Source: a bacterium (GTDB taxonomy: Bacteria > UBP15 > UBA6099). Taken from it: DNA of 57,470 bases. Positions within the stretch are counted from its first letter, which is position 1; the number at the start of each line of letters is the position of its first letter. Positions 8,690-17,047 of the stretch are shown here, one piece after another. Location: NCBI GenBank assembly GCA_029564595.1, contig JAKQPS010000158.1:1-57470 (forward strand), in the 5' to 3' direction. The notes beneath the pieces were generated by a model that saw nothing but the letters and a program-made list of their open reading frames with translations, was not told where the DNA came from and made no database searches. A program made the position numbers and the translations under genes.

Positions 8690-9478
8690 ATGATGCGCTC
8701 ATTGTACACGGCGGCATCCGGGATGCTCGCTCAGCAGTTGAACACGGACGCCATTTCCCACAACTTGGCGAACGTGAACACGACGGGTTTCAAAAAATCC
8801 AGAATCGAGTTTCAAGACCTGTTTTATCAAACGATGAGAGAGGCCGGCACGCCTATCACTCAGGGAGCTTCCATCCCCGTTCCGTTGCAGATAGGCCTCG
8901 GAGTCAGGCCGGTGGCGGAACAGAAAATGTTCGTTCAGGGCAACCTGATATCGACCGAACACATGTTCGACTTAGCTATCGAGGGAGAGGGCTTCTATCA
9001 GATACGCATGCCTAACGGCGAGATAGGTTATTCCCGCGACGGGTCGTTCAAAATCGACAGGGACGGTTCGCTCGTGACCGCCAACGGTTACTTCGTAGAG
9101 CCGCCCATCACCGTTCCCGAAGACGCGCTTCGGTTCAATGTGACCGAGGACGGCGCGGTGACGGTGAACATCCCCGGTCAGGTCGATCCTCAGGAAATAG
9201 GACAGATAACCCTAGTGAGGTTCGTCAATCCCGCGGGCCTAAACAGAATAGGCAACAACCTGTACGTGGAAACGGCCGCTTCGGGAGCTCCGATAGAGGG
9301 CCAGCCGCTGCTGGACGGATTCGGCTCGGTGCGGCAGAACTTCCTCGAACAGTCGAACGTGAAGATAGTCGAGGAAATGGTCAGCTTGATAGTCGCTCAG
9401 AGGGCGTACGAGGTGAACTCGAAAGCCATTCAGACGTCTGATGACATGCTCGGCGTGGCGAACAACCTGAAACGGTAA
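8690..9478 (+). CDS. flgG: Flagellar distal rod protein FlgG
   Basis: 262 residues. ATG 8690 follows TTGGAGGA at spacing 9 (a second ATG at 8693 is possible). It begins MMRSLYTAASGMLAQQL with HNLANVNTTGFKKSR, the FlgG consensus. Middle FDLAIEGEGFYQIR and YSRDGSFKIDRDG are the D1-domain boxes. The C-terminus NFLEQSNVKIVEEMVSLIVAQRAYEVNSKAI is the hallmark of FlgG. The protein forms the distal rod that crosses the periplasm inside the P- and L-rings, whose genes follow. Confidence 0.96.
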   Translation: MMRSLYTAASGMLAQQLNTDAISHNLANVNTTGFKKSRIEFQDLFYQTMREAGTPITQGASIPVPLQIGLGVRPVAEQKMFVQGNLISTEHMFDLAIEGEGFYQIRMPNGEIGYSRDGSFKIDRDGSLVTANGYFVEPPITVPEDALRFNVTEDGAVTVNIPGQVDPQEIGQITLVRFVNPAGLNRIGNNLYVETAASGAPIEGQPLLDGFGSVRQNFLEQSNVKIVEEMVSLIVAQRAYEVNSKAIQTSDDMLGVANNLKR

Positions 9479-9571
9479 GATTTGAAGGCGTCGCGGCATA
9501 GATGAAAGTGACGCGGCGCGCCGGGAAAGGGGCGCTGGAATCGAAAACTTATTCGGCATCGTCCGGCGGGG

Positions 9572-10549
9572 ATGCGAGTGAAGATTAGGCTTGTGATAGT
9601 TGCTCTGATAGCTGCGGCGGCGATAATCGCCCCGCAGGCTCGCGCATCCGGCCCCGCGATCGAGGTCAAGGCTTACGCCGAAGTGACCGGCTCGGTGATT
9701 CTTGTGGGAGACGTCGCCGATGTAGCCGGAATGTCTGAGGCGGAAGCCGGGCGAATCCGGGGCTTGAGGTTCGGAATGTCGCCCAGACCCGGAGAGTCCC
9801 TGACTTTCAACGCCGCGCAGGTAAAAGGAAAACTTTACAATGCTGGCGTGGCGGTGGGCGATGTGGCGCTGAAGCTGCCGGAGACCGCGACCATAAAGAG
9901 GAAAGCGGTGGCGGTCGCAGGAAAAGAGCTTGTGGAAGGCGCGGCGGAATATCTGAGAAAGAACCTGCAATGGCGCAGGGACAACCTGACGATAACAGTC
10001 AAGGGAGAGCCCGGAGATATCGTTCTCCCTTACGGCGACTTGAAAATTGAATATGAGATGGACGGGTCCCCGAAGAGGCACGGAGCGCAGGCTTTGAGGG
10101 CCAGAGTCCTGTTGGATGGGGAGGTCAGGCGCGTGATGACAATGACCACCTATCTGGAAGTAATGGCGGAAGTCGCCGTGGCGGCAAGGGATTTGCAGGC
10201 GGGGCGCGTGGTCACCGCCGAAGATGTCGAGTTCAAACTGACCGACCTGACGAAGATGCGGCCGGGAGCGTACGACAGCCTTCAGTCGCTTGTCGGCAAA
10301 CAACTTGTCAGAGCGGTGAGACGGGGAGACGAGATAACAAGATCGGCTGTGGCCGACGTCGCGGACATCAACTCTGGAGACGCGGTGAAGATAGTTTATA
10401 AGGGAGCCGGATTCGAAGTGGCTTCCAAAGGGAAAGCAGTGGAGAAAGGATACGCGGGGGAAACGATTAAGGTGATAAATGAAAGCTCGAAGAAAATAAT
10501 CAGCGCGGTAGTGATCGACTCGCAGACAGTTGAAGCGATAGGAAAATGA
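9572..10549 (+). CDS. flgA: P-ring assembly chaperone FlgA
   Basis: 325 residues, with an N-terminal signal peptide (VKIRLVIVALIAAAAIIAPQARA) sending it to the periplasm. The C-terminal half has the SAF/FlgA pattern: VAARDLQAGRVVTAEDVEF, then a region ending GDAVKIVYKGAGFEVASKG and VINESSKKIISAVV. FlgA is the chaperone for FlgI polymerisation. Either ATG 9572 or GTG 9578 could start it; the GGCGGGG site at 9565-9571 fits GTG 9578 better. It lies between flgG and flgH, as in many non-enteric flagellar operons. Confidence 0.9.
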   Translation: MRVKIRLVIVALIAAAAIIAPQARASGPAIEVKAYAEVTGSVILVGDVADVAGMSEAEAGRIRGLRFGMSPRPGESLTFNAAQVKGKLYNAGVAVGDVALKLPETATIKRKAVAVAGKELVEGAAEYLRKNLQWRRDNLTITVKGEPGDIVLPYGDLKIEYEMDGSPKRHGAQALRARVLLDGEVRRVMTMTTYLEVMAEVAVAARDLQAGRVVTAEDVEFKLTDLTKMRPGAYDSLQSLVGKQLVRAVRRGDEITRSAVADVADINSGDAVKIVYKGAGFEVASKGKAVEKGYAGETIKVINESSKKIISAVVIDSQTVEAIGK

Positions 10550-10569
10550 AGTTTACGGAGGCGGCAACC

Positions 10570-11151
10570 ATGAAAAGAACCCGGACGGCAGTGATGGCGT
10601 TGCTGGCGGCGGCGGCGTTTTCGGCGCACGCGGCGGCCACTTCGCTGTGGACGGACACCAGCCCCTCGCTGTTCACCGACAAAAAAGCATTGTACGTCGG
10701 CGATATTGTGACCATAGTGGTCAGCGAGAGCACTCAGGCCACACAACAGGCGAATTCCGGCGTCAAACAGGACACCAAAGTCGAGGCCAGCGACGGTACG
10801 GGAATATTGAACAAGTTTTTTAACGCGCTGAGCATCGAAGCCGGAACGGAATACGGGGCCGAGGGCAAGACCACCGCCGGAAGCAACTTAAGAACCACCA
10901 TATCGGCGGAGGTGATGGAAGTATTGCCGAACGGCAATCTGCTTGTCGAGGCGCGGCGCGCGATGGTGGTGAACGAGGAAACCCAGACGATGGTGTTGTC
11001 AGGGATTATCCGCCCTCAGGATGTCGGGCGGGACAACATGGTGATGTCGTCTGTCATAGCGGCGCTTAACTTAAGGTACGAAGGCAAGGGGCCGACAGGA
11101 AAAATCCAGAAGCCCGGAATACTGCACAAGTTGTTCAATGTGATCTTCTAG
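10570..11151 (+). CDS. flgH: Flagellar L-ring protein FlgH
   Basis: 193 residues from ATG 10570, which has GGAGG at 10558-10562 with spacing 7. An upstream ATG at 10546 overlaps the flgA stop but has no good site. The family pattern is clear: SLWTD...SLFTDKKALYVGDIVTIVVSE after the signal peptide, and SGIIRPQDV...V.SSVIAALNLRYEGKG near the end. It forms the outer-membrane bushing. In enteric bacteria FlgH is a lipoprotein; here the signal region (ALLAAAAFSAHAAA) has no cysteine, so it should be cleaved by signal peptidase I and not lipidated. Confidence 0.93.
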   Translation: MKRTRTAVMALLAAAAFSAHAAATSLWTDTSPSLFTDKKALYVGDIVTIVVSESTQATQQANSGVKQDTKVEASDGTGILNKFFNALSIEAGTEYGAEGKTTAGSNLRTTISAEVMEVLPNGNLLVEARRAMVVNEETQTMVLSGIIRPQDVGRDNMVMSSVIAALNLRYEGKGPTGKIQKPGILHKLFNVIF

Positions 11152-11161
11152 GGGGGTCGAA

Positions 11162-12256
11162 ATGAAAACGGCCTTAAGAATCGCGCTGGCGGCGTTTCTC
11201 GCCGCGGCGATAGTTGGGACAAACGCTCAGGCGGCCCGCATAAAAGACGTGGCCCGCGTGGTCGGCGTCAGAGAAAACCAGCTTTTCGGCTACGGCCTTG
11301 TTGTTGGCCTTGCCGGAACGGGCGACGGCGTCAGGATGACCCGTCAGACGGTGGTGAACATGCTCGAGCGCCTCGGCCTGAACGTGGCCATCGGCGACAT
11401 CAACGTGGACAACGTGGCGGCGGTCATGGTGACGGCGACACTGCCGGCGTTTGTGACGCCGGGCGACAAAATCGACGTTGTCGTGTCGTCCATCGGAGAT
11501 GCCGACAGCCTACAGGGCGGCACTCTGATATTGACACCTCTCAGGGCGGCGAACGGGGATGTGTACGCGATCTCTCAGGGACAGGTCACCATCGGCGGGT
11601 TCACCGCAGGCGGCGGGGGCGGCGCGCGCAAGACGCGCGGCCATCCAACCGTCGGCAGGATTACCGGCGGAGCCACTGTCGAGCGAGAGGTTCCGGTGGA
11701 TTTCATGGACGGGGGCGACGTGCTCTACATCAGCCTTAACAGTCCCGACTTCACGACTGCCGCCAATATGGCGAAAGGAATCAACGACGCCATAGGGCCG
11801 GACACCGCTAAAGCTCGGGACGCCGCCACGGTAGGCGTCAAAGTCCCTGCAGGGCGGTTGGATGATATCGTCTCTTTCATTTCACAGATTGAGGCCGTCC
11901 GCGTCGATCAGGACCATATCTCTAAAGTAGTAATTAATGAAAAGACAGGAACAATAGTTATGGGCGGGGACGTGAGCATATCCCCGGTGGCGATAGCGCA
12001 CGGAACCCTAACTGTCACAGTCACGCCGGAATTCCAGATAAATCAGCCGGACACTCCGTTCGGCGGAGGCCGCACTGTGGCGAGGACGACGTCGAGCGTA
12101 GATGCCGAAGAGGAAAAAGTCACATTCAACAGGGTTTCCACATCTGACGTGGTGGACGCGCTGAACGCGATGGGAGTCACTCCCGGAGACATAATCGCGA
12201 TTCTTCAGGCGTTGAAGGTGGCGGGCGCTCTGCAGGCAGAGATAGTCATTATGTGA
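11162..12256 (+). CDS. flgI: Flagellar P-ring protein FlgI
   Basis: 364 residues, the usual FlgI length, with a cleavable signal peptide ending NAQAA. Conserved blocks are present: ARIKDVARVVGVRENQLFGY, GLVVGLAGTGD, NVAAVMVTATLP, and AVRVDQDHISKVVINEKTGTIVMGG. The C-terminal block TSDVVDALNAMGVTPGDIIAILQALKVAGALQAE is the FlgI signature. A glycine-rich loop (about residues 145-152) is slightly long. It starts 10 bases after flgH behind a GGGGGG site and builds the periplasmic ring with FlgA's help. Confidence 0.97.
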   Translation: MKTALRIALAAFLAAAIVGTNAQAARIKDVARVVGVRENQLFGYGLVVGLAGTGDGVRMTRQTVVNMLERLGLNVAIGDINVDNVAAVMVTATLPAFVTPGDKIDVVVSSIGDADSLQGGTLILTPLRAANGDVYAISQGQVTIGGFTAGGGGGARKTRGHPTVGRITGGATVEREVPVDFMDGGDVLYISLNSPDFTTAANMAKGINDAIGPDTAKARDAATVGVKVPAGRLDDIVSFISQIEAVRVDQDHISKVVINEKTGTIVMGGDVSISPVAIAHGTLTVTVTPEFQINQPDTPFGGGRTVARTTSSVDAEEEKVTFNRVSTSDVVDALNAMGVTPGDIIAILQALKVAGALQAEIVIM

Positions 12257-12314
12257 CAAAGCTCGCAATTCGTCGCCCGGCGACATGAACACGGGCGGGA
12301 GAGGCAGTATTAAT

Positions 12315-12725
12315 ATGGATATAAGCGGAATAACAGGATTGCAGGGCGTCGGTCCCGCGAAGGAAGCCGAAGAGCGCGCTACGAGCAACGCTCTCGACAT
12401 GCTTCAACGCATGAAGGACGCCGCTTCTATCGCCGCGGATGAGAAACAACTCTCGGAACTCGACAAGCAATCCCGTGAAATAGAATCTCTATTCATATAT
12501 ATGTTGCTCAAAGAGATGAGAAAAACTGTTCCGGAGCAGAAGTTGATCCACGGCGGAAAGGCCGAGGAGATATTCCGCGACATGATGGACGAGGAGATGA
12601 GCCGTAAGATGGCTTTCACTCCGGGACCCGGATTGGGCATAGCAAAAATGCTGTACGAAGAGCTTTCGAGGTCGATAATCGGAAAAGCGGGCGGGCCGGA
12701 AAAGGATTTAACCGGCGAGGAATAG
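12315..12725 (+). CDS. flgJ: Rod-binding protein, FlgJ N-terminal domain type
   Basis: 136 residues from ATG 12315 (GGGAGAGG upstream; ATG 12285 would add ten poorly conserved residues). It carries the rod-cap pattern QSREIESLFIYMLLKEMRKTVP, then FRDMMDEEMSRKMAF and a hydrophobic GLGIAKMLYEELS. Only the rod-capping domain is present; the muramidase half of enteric FlgJ is absent, as in most bacteria outside Gammaproteobacteria. A separate peptidoglycan hydrolase must therefore open the wall. It is followed immediately by the glycosyltransferase gene. Confidence 0.85.
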   Translation: MDISGITGLQGVGPAKEAEERATSNALDMLQRMKDAASIAADEKQLSELDKQSREIESLFIYMLLKEMRKTVPEQKLIHGGKAEEIFRDMMDEEMSRKMAFTPGPGLGIAKMLYEELSRSIIGKAGGPEKDLTGEE

Positions 12726-12726
12726 T

Positions 12727-13803
12727 ATGAGGATTTTAGTCGTCACGTCAACCGGAAAAGCCGGGCCGCATGTAATGCGCGACTTCGCAGAAAGTTTCCG
12801 CGATGCCGGGCATGTGGTTGATGTGTTTGACGTCAGCGCTATTCAGGGCGAAACGCCCGCAAAGCGCTTTATAAATCTAGTTACTGCGGCGGTAGACAAG
12901 TTGAACGCTTTTGCGCCTGACATGGCAATAGGCTACGGCGCGAACGCCTGCGTGATTTACGCGGATGAAAACAATAAGCCGGTGGACTTTTTTACGTCGT
13001 TGGGAATGCCCACCGTCTGCGTTTTCTATGACAGTCCGCTTGAGGATTCGATTTTCTACAACATAGAAAAAATAGACAATCCCAAACTGCATTATTATCT
13101 TGTGTGGGACGGCTTTTATGTCGACGACATGAAGAAGCTCGGATTCGAAAAAGTCTATTACATGCCGATTGCGGCGAACACTGACAGATTCAGAAAGCTG
13201 GATTTTAACTCGGAAGACGCGCGGAAATATGGAGCGGACGTTTCGTTCGTGGGTTCCCGCACTCCAAAGCGGGAGCGGGTGTTGAGAGAGCTTGCGGATT
13301 TTGATCTTGCCGTCTGGGGATACGACTGGGAAAACGCGAGCGACGAAAAGCTCAGAAAACTCGCGCGCGGCGTGGCGGACAACGAAACGGAACTGGTAAA
13401 AATATACAATTATTCGAAAATCAACATAAACATAACTGTGGATCAGGGCGTGAGCAGCCTGAACATGAGGGTGTTCGACTGCTTGGCGAGCGGAGGATTC
13501 CTGATATCGGACTACAAGCAGGATTTCGATTCTTTGTTCGCTCCCGGAGAGGCTGTGACGTTCCGAGAGTTGAGTGAATTGCCTCGGATGGTCGGGCATT
13601 ATCTTGAGAATGACGAAGAGAGAATAACCATCGCTGAAAAGGGCAGGCTGAGAGTCGCGGCGGACCACTCTTATTCCAAACGGGCAGAATTAATAATGAG
13701 CCTGTTGGAAAAGGACGGGATGTTCGCGCGTCCGCGATGGTGGGAAGGCATGGCGGTTAAAAACGCAGCGATGGAGCATGCGCTGGCGGAGGCGGTCGTA
13801 TGA
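12727..13803 (+). CDS. CgeB-like glycosyltransferase inside the flagellar operon
   Basis: 358 residues, cytoplasmic. It has the two-domain GT-B look of CgeB-type glycosyltransferases: an N-terminal DUF3880-like part with MPTVCVFYDSPLED and HYYLVWDGFYVDDMKKLG, and a C-terminal nucleotide-sugar part with DVSFVGSRTPKRERVL, YNYSKININITVDQ, NMRVFDCLASGGFLIS and a late EKGRLRVAADHSYSKRAE. It starts one base after flgJ and overlaps flgN by four bases, so it is cotranscribed with flagellar genes. Modification of flagellin or hook-associated proteins is the natural inference, as in Maf-type systems. Donor sugar unknown. Confidence 0.75.
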   Translation: MRILVVTSTGKAGPHVMRDFAESFRDAGHVVDVFDVSAIQGETPAKRFINLVTAAVDKLNAFAPDMAIGYGANACVIYADENNKPVDFFTSLGMPTVCVFYDSPLEDSIFYNIEKIDNPKLHYYLVWDGFYVDDMKKLGFEKVYYMPIAANTDRFRKLDFNSEDARKYGADVSFVGSRTPKRERVLRELADFDLAVWGYDWENASDEKLRKLARGVADNETELVKIYNYSKININITVDQGVSSLNMRVFDCLASGGFLISDYKQDFDSLFAPGEAVTFRELSELPRMVGHYLENDEERITIAEKGRLRVAADHSYSKRAELIMSLLEKDGMFARPRWWEGMAVKNAAMEHALAEAVV

Positions 13804-14306
13804 CAGGGACGAACGAAAAAACATGGGCCGCTCTCAGAGGCGCAATAGACGAGCAGATAAAATTGTACTCAAAGTTGCTGGACGTGTTGGACCGAAAGCG
13901 GAAGCAGTTGATAAAAGGTAACACAAAGGAGCTTGCCAAGTCGACAAAAGAAGAAAACAAGTTCGTCGACAGGTTGGAAGCCCTCGAAAAAAAGCGGCTT
14001 GACGCGGCGGCGGCGTGCCTGCCCGGCAGAGTGGGAACTATAACTCTGCAGGATGTCTTGGACGCGGCGCCGGAAGGCGAAAAGGAAAAGCTGGAAGACT
14101 CGGCGGTGCTGTTGATGGAAACGCTCAACAGCGTGGCCGCAATCAACAGGGCCAACGCGGAGTTGGTAAAGGAATCGATGGCATTTATATTGTACAACAT
14201 GAATCTGTTGTCCTCGGACAGAACGAGAGACAACCTTTATGAAGGATCGGGGAAGATGAGAGACCCCGGCCCGAAAAAACGCGGAATAGTCAACCGCGAA
14301 GCATGA
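13800..14306 (+). CDS. flgN: FlgN-type export chaperone
   Basis: 168 residues, largely helical and charged, starting in the ATGA overlap with the glycosyltransferase. It has the FlgN layout: an N-terminal helix (LRGAIDEQIKLYSKLLDVLDRKRKQLIKGNTKEL), heptad-rich middle, and a C-terminal helix with NRANAELVKESMAFILYNMNLL, whose N-x-x-L-x-x-x-x-x-x-F core binds FlgK/FlgL. The position directly before flgK and flgL fits a chaperone for those two hook-filament junction proteins. Sequence conservation in this family is weak, so context carries part of the call. Confidence 0.8.
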   Translation: MTGTNEKTWAALRGAIDEQIKLYSKLLDVLDRKRKQLIKGNTKELAKSTKEENKFVDRLEALEKKRLDAAAACLPGRVGTITLQDVLDAAPEGEKEKLEDSAVLLMETLNSVAAINRANAELVKESMAFILYNMNLLSSDRTRDNLYEGSGKMRDPGPKKRGIVNREA

Positions 14307-14383
14307 TTAAGGCCGCAATAGCGGCATAGCCAAAGAGAACAGGGGCGAAAGCGGAAAGCCGCCGCCCCAAAGGGAGCGCCGAT

Positions 14384-16942
14384 ATGAAATCAACTTTCTT
14401 CGGAATCGAAACGATGCGCAAGGCGATACTGGCCCAGCGCAACGTGATGGACACAATAGGCCACAACGTGGCGAACGCGGCGACGCCCGGATACTCCCGG
14501 CAGGTCGTCACGCTGGCAACGTCCACTCCCATAATATACGCCGGCGTCGGCGTGATGGGCACAGGCGTCATAACGGCGTCCATCGAGCGCGTTAGAGACC
14601 TGTTCATCGACAAACAAATCCGCGTGGGCAACTCCCAGCAGGGCAAGGTTGAAATCGAAAAAAGCGTGTTGGCGCAAATCGAGAACGCGTTCCTCGAGCC
14701 GTCTTCATCAGAGGGGATAAACGGCGCTTTATCGGCATTCTTCAACTCGTGGCAGGAATTGAGCAAATACCCCGACAGCACGGCCGCCCGCAATCAGGTG
14801 GTCGCCATGGCCCAAAACCTTACCGACGTCATGAACCACATCGACCAGACTCTAAGGGATATACGGATAGACCTGAACGGGCAACTCAAACAAGATGTCC
14901 AGCAGGTGAACACGATACTCAGCGAAATAGCGACGCTCACGCCCGAAATAGCCAAAGCGTACACTCACGGGTACATGCCCAACGACCTGCTCGACAAGCG
15001 CGACTTGCTGCTGGAACAACTCGCCCAGTTCGTCAACTTCGACGTCATCGACAGCGAATATCTCGGCGGCATCGCGATTTCGATAGGCGGACGCGAACTT
15101 CTCAGAAACGACACTGTTTACGAGCTTACCTACGAGATGGCTTGGGATCATCCCTCGCAAAACACGAAGACTCCCTACATGAACGATGTATCCCAGAACG
15201 ACTTCTTCATGCTGGCAGGAATGAGCAAGGGAGAGTTGGCCGGAATCATAAACGCTAGGGACAATATTTTGACCGCTGTTCAGTCGAGTTTCACTGAACT
15301 GGTTGGCTCGATAATGAACACGGTGAACAACATTCACAGCCAAGGAATGGGCATTACGCTGCAGGACATGAGCCAGTTCGCGGTGACGACCGCCGACATA
15401 GGCAACATGGCAAATTACGCTCAGGTAGCCGGAACAGACCTGCAGTACTTCGCCGCAGGCGACATCCTTCAGATCGAAGACGCTCACGGCGAGTCCATAA
15501 TAGTGACCGTCACGCAAACCGAGGTGGACGCGCTGGGCAATGGACGGCTTTATTTCGAAAACGTCGGGATGCTCGTGAAATCTGAAACGGACGGCGCGGG
15601 CGGTCACATCACCCGCTCGTTCGACGGCGCGGGAATAGATTCCGGCGCGGTGGTGAGGAAACTCAACACATCAAAAAACAACTTCTTCGTAGCCGCCGAT
15701 ATCCTCAGCAGAAACGTCGCGGGCGACACTCACCCTGATTACTACAGCAAGATGACCAGCACGATAAAACTGCCCGACAATGTGACGATGAACACGACCA
15801 TCGGAGAACTTGAGAAGATGTTCGGGGTGAACATCACCGACAACCTCGTCGGGCAGAGGCTTCAACTTGACGACAGGGCTTATACGGGGGTCCTGACAGA
15901 TAACATGACTCTAGATTCGGTCTTCGCGCTGATAAGCAAGATGAGGCCCGTTGTTAATGACGGGGAGCCGTTGGAGATTCAGTTCGACAGCGTGAACCGC
16001 ACAATCACTTTAAGCGGCGACGCGCGAGACGCCCTCAGCCAGCTTGGCGGCGACAACGGAAGCGAATGCAACTTGTTCAGAATCCTCGGCTTTGAAGGGT
16101 ACGGCATAACCGGGTTCGATCTTCCGGTAGGCTCCAACATGACCACCACGCTTGAATCTATGGGCGTCGGCAGCGGTTACATCCAGATAGACAACGTGGT
16201 GATAGAATTGAACGCATCAATGTCGCTGCAGTCGGCTCTGGACGAAATCAATGCCGCCCTGAACGCTGATAAAAGCCTGAAGTCATACGGAACCAACGTG
16301 TTTTTTGACGCTCAGGCCGGAAGGCTGAGGGTGGTTTCTCCCCATATGTTCACGGTGTCCACGCCGGATTCGTCCCAGTTCCCGGCTTTGGGCGGCTCCT
16401 TTGCCTCATCAAACTTCCTTACCGTGCTAGGGCTTCAACGCGAATCTTCTTCGCCAACCATAGCTCTTGAACAGGCTCTGGAATCCGTAACAACTTCGGA
16501 CATCGGCGCGAGAATAACCGTAAACGCAGACATCCTCAAGAATGTCAACAGCATAGCGACGTCCGTAAGCTACGCCGGAATTCCCGGAGATAACAACATA
16601 GCGCTGGCGATAGCCGGAATACGGAATATGGATTTGATGGGCGACTCTTCGGAGGGCAGGCTGGCCAACCCCACTCAAACCATCGACGATTATTACAACA
16701 ACCTGATATCCGACATCGGCACGAAATCCCAGAAAGCCATAATGGACTCATCGGTGGCGGACAATTTTATCGAATACTATCAGAACAAATGGCAGGAAGT
16801 GTCCGGAGTCTCGATAGACGAGGAAATGACCAAGCTTATAGAAGCGCAGCAGTCCTACGCCGCGGCATCGCGTGTTTTGAACGCATTCGACGAGATGCTC
16901 GACAGGGTAATCAACGGGATGGGCCTTGTGGGCAGGGCATAA
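14384..16942 (+). CDS. flgK: Flagellar hook-associated protein 1 (FlgK), unusually long
   Basis: 852 residues, against about 450-650 usually. The N-terminal D0/D1 part is typical (STFFGIETMRKAILAQRNVMDTIGHNVANAATPGYSRQVV), as is the GINGALSAFFNSWQELSKYPDS block. The C-terminus WQEVSGVSIDEEMTKLIEAQQSYAAASRVLNAFDEMLDRVIN is the FlgK/FlgL/flagellin-like end. The extra length lies in the middle (about residues 300-740), where surface-exposed domains of FlgK vary between species. GGGAG precedes the ATG. It forms the first junction layer between hook and filament. Confidence 0.95.
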   Translation: MKSTFFGIETMRKAILAQRNVMDTIGHNVANAATPGYSRQVVTLATSTPIIYAGVGVMGTGVITASIERVRDLFIDKQIRVGNSQQGKVEIEKSVLAQIENAFLEPSSSEGINGALSAFFNSWQELSKYPDSTAARNQVVAMAQNLTDVMNHIDQTLRDIRIDLNGQLKQDVQQVNTILSEIATLTPEIAKAYTHGYMPNDLLDKRDLLLEQLAQFVNFDVIDSEYLGGIAISIGGRELLRNDTVYELTYEMAWDHPSQNTKTPYMNDVSQNDFFMLAGMSKGELAGIINARDNILTAVQSSFTELVGSIMNTVNNIHSQGMGITLQDMSQFAVTTADIGNMANYAQVAGTDLQYFAAGDILQIEDAHGESIIVTVTQTEVDALGNGRLYFENVGMLVKSETDGAGGHITRSFDGAGIDSGAVVRKLNTSKNNFFVAADILSRNVAGDTHPDYYSKMTSTIKLPDNVTMNTTIGELEKMFGVNITDNLVGQRLQLDDRAYTGVLTDNMTLDSVFALISKMRPVVNDGEPLEIQFDSVNRTITLSGDARDALSQLGGDNGSECNLFRILGFEGYGITGFDLPVGSNMTTTLESMGVGSGYIQIDNVVIELNASMSLQSALDEINAALNADKSLKSYGTNVFFDAQAGRLRVVSPHMFTVSTPDSSQFPALGGSFASSNFLTVLGLQRESSSPTIALEQALESVTTSDIGARITVNADILKNVNSIATSVSYAGIPGDNNIALAIAGIRNMDLMGDSSEGRLANPTQTIDDYYNNLISDIGTKSQKAIMDSSVADNFIEYYQNKWQEVSGVSIDEEMTKLIEAQQSYAAASRVLNAFDEMLDRVINGMGLVGRA

Positions 16943-16953
16943 GCGGAAAACGC

Positions 16954-16980
16954 TAAAGGTTAAGTAAAAAATGACGATGT
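16954..16980 (+). promoter_or_regulatory. Candidate sigma-28 (FliA) promoter upstream of flgL
   Basis: TAAAGGTT, exactly 11 bases, GACGATGT. The class III flagellar consensus is TAAAGTTT-N11-GCCGATAA: 7 of 8 match at -35 and 5 of 8 at -10 with the correct spacer. It lies 67 bases before flgL in the flgK-flgL gap. Confidence 0.45.
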
Positions 16981-17047
16981 ATATATAGATATGAATTAAT
17001 ATACCGGCAGACGGCAGGCGGAACGCCGGCCGGACGGGAGCGACAAT

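Noticed and set aside
8449-9015. Open frame spanning the flgF-flgG gap and running into flgG
   Set aside because: Arg-rich low-complexity translation in another frame of flgG; explained by GC-rich sequence rather than coding.
9239-10303. 354-codon minus-strand open frame antisense to flgG/flgA
   Set aside because: It mirrors the GC-rich third positions of flgA and flgG; no ribosome site and no protein-family pattern.
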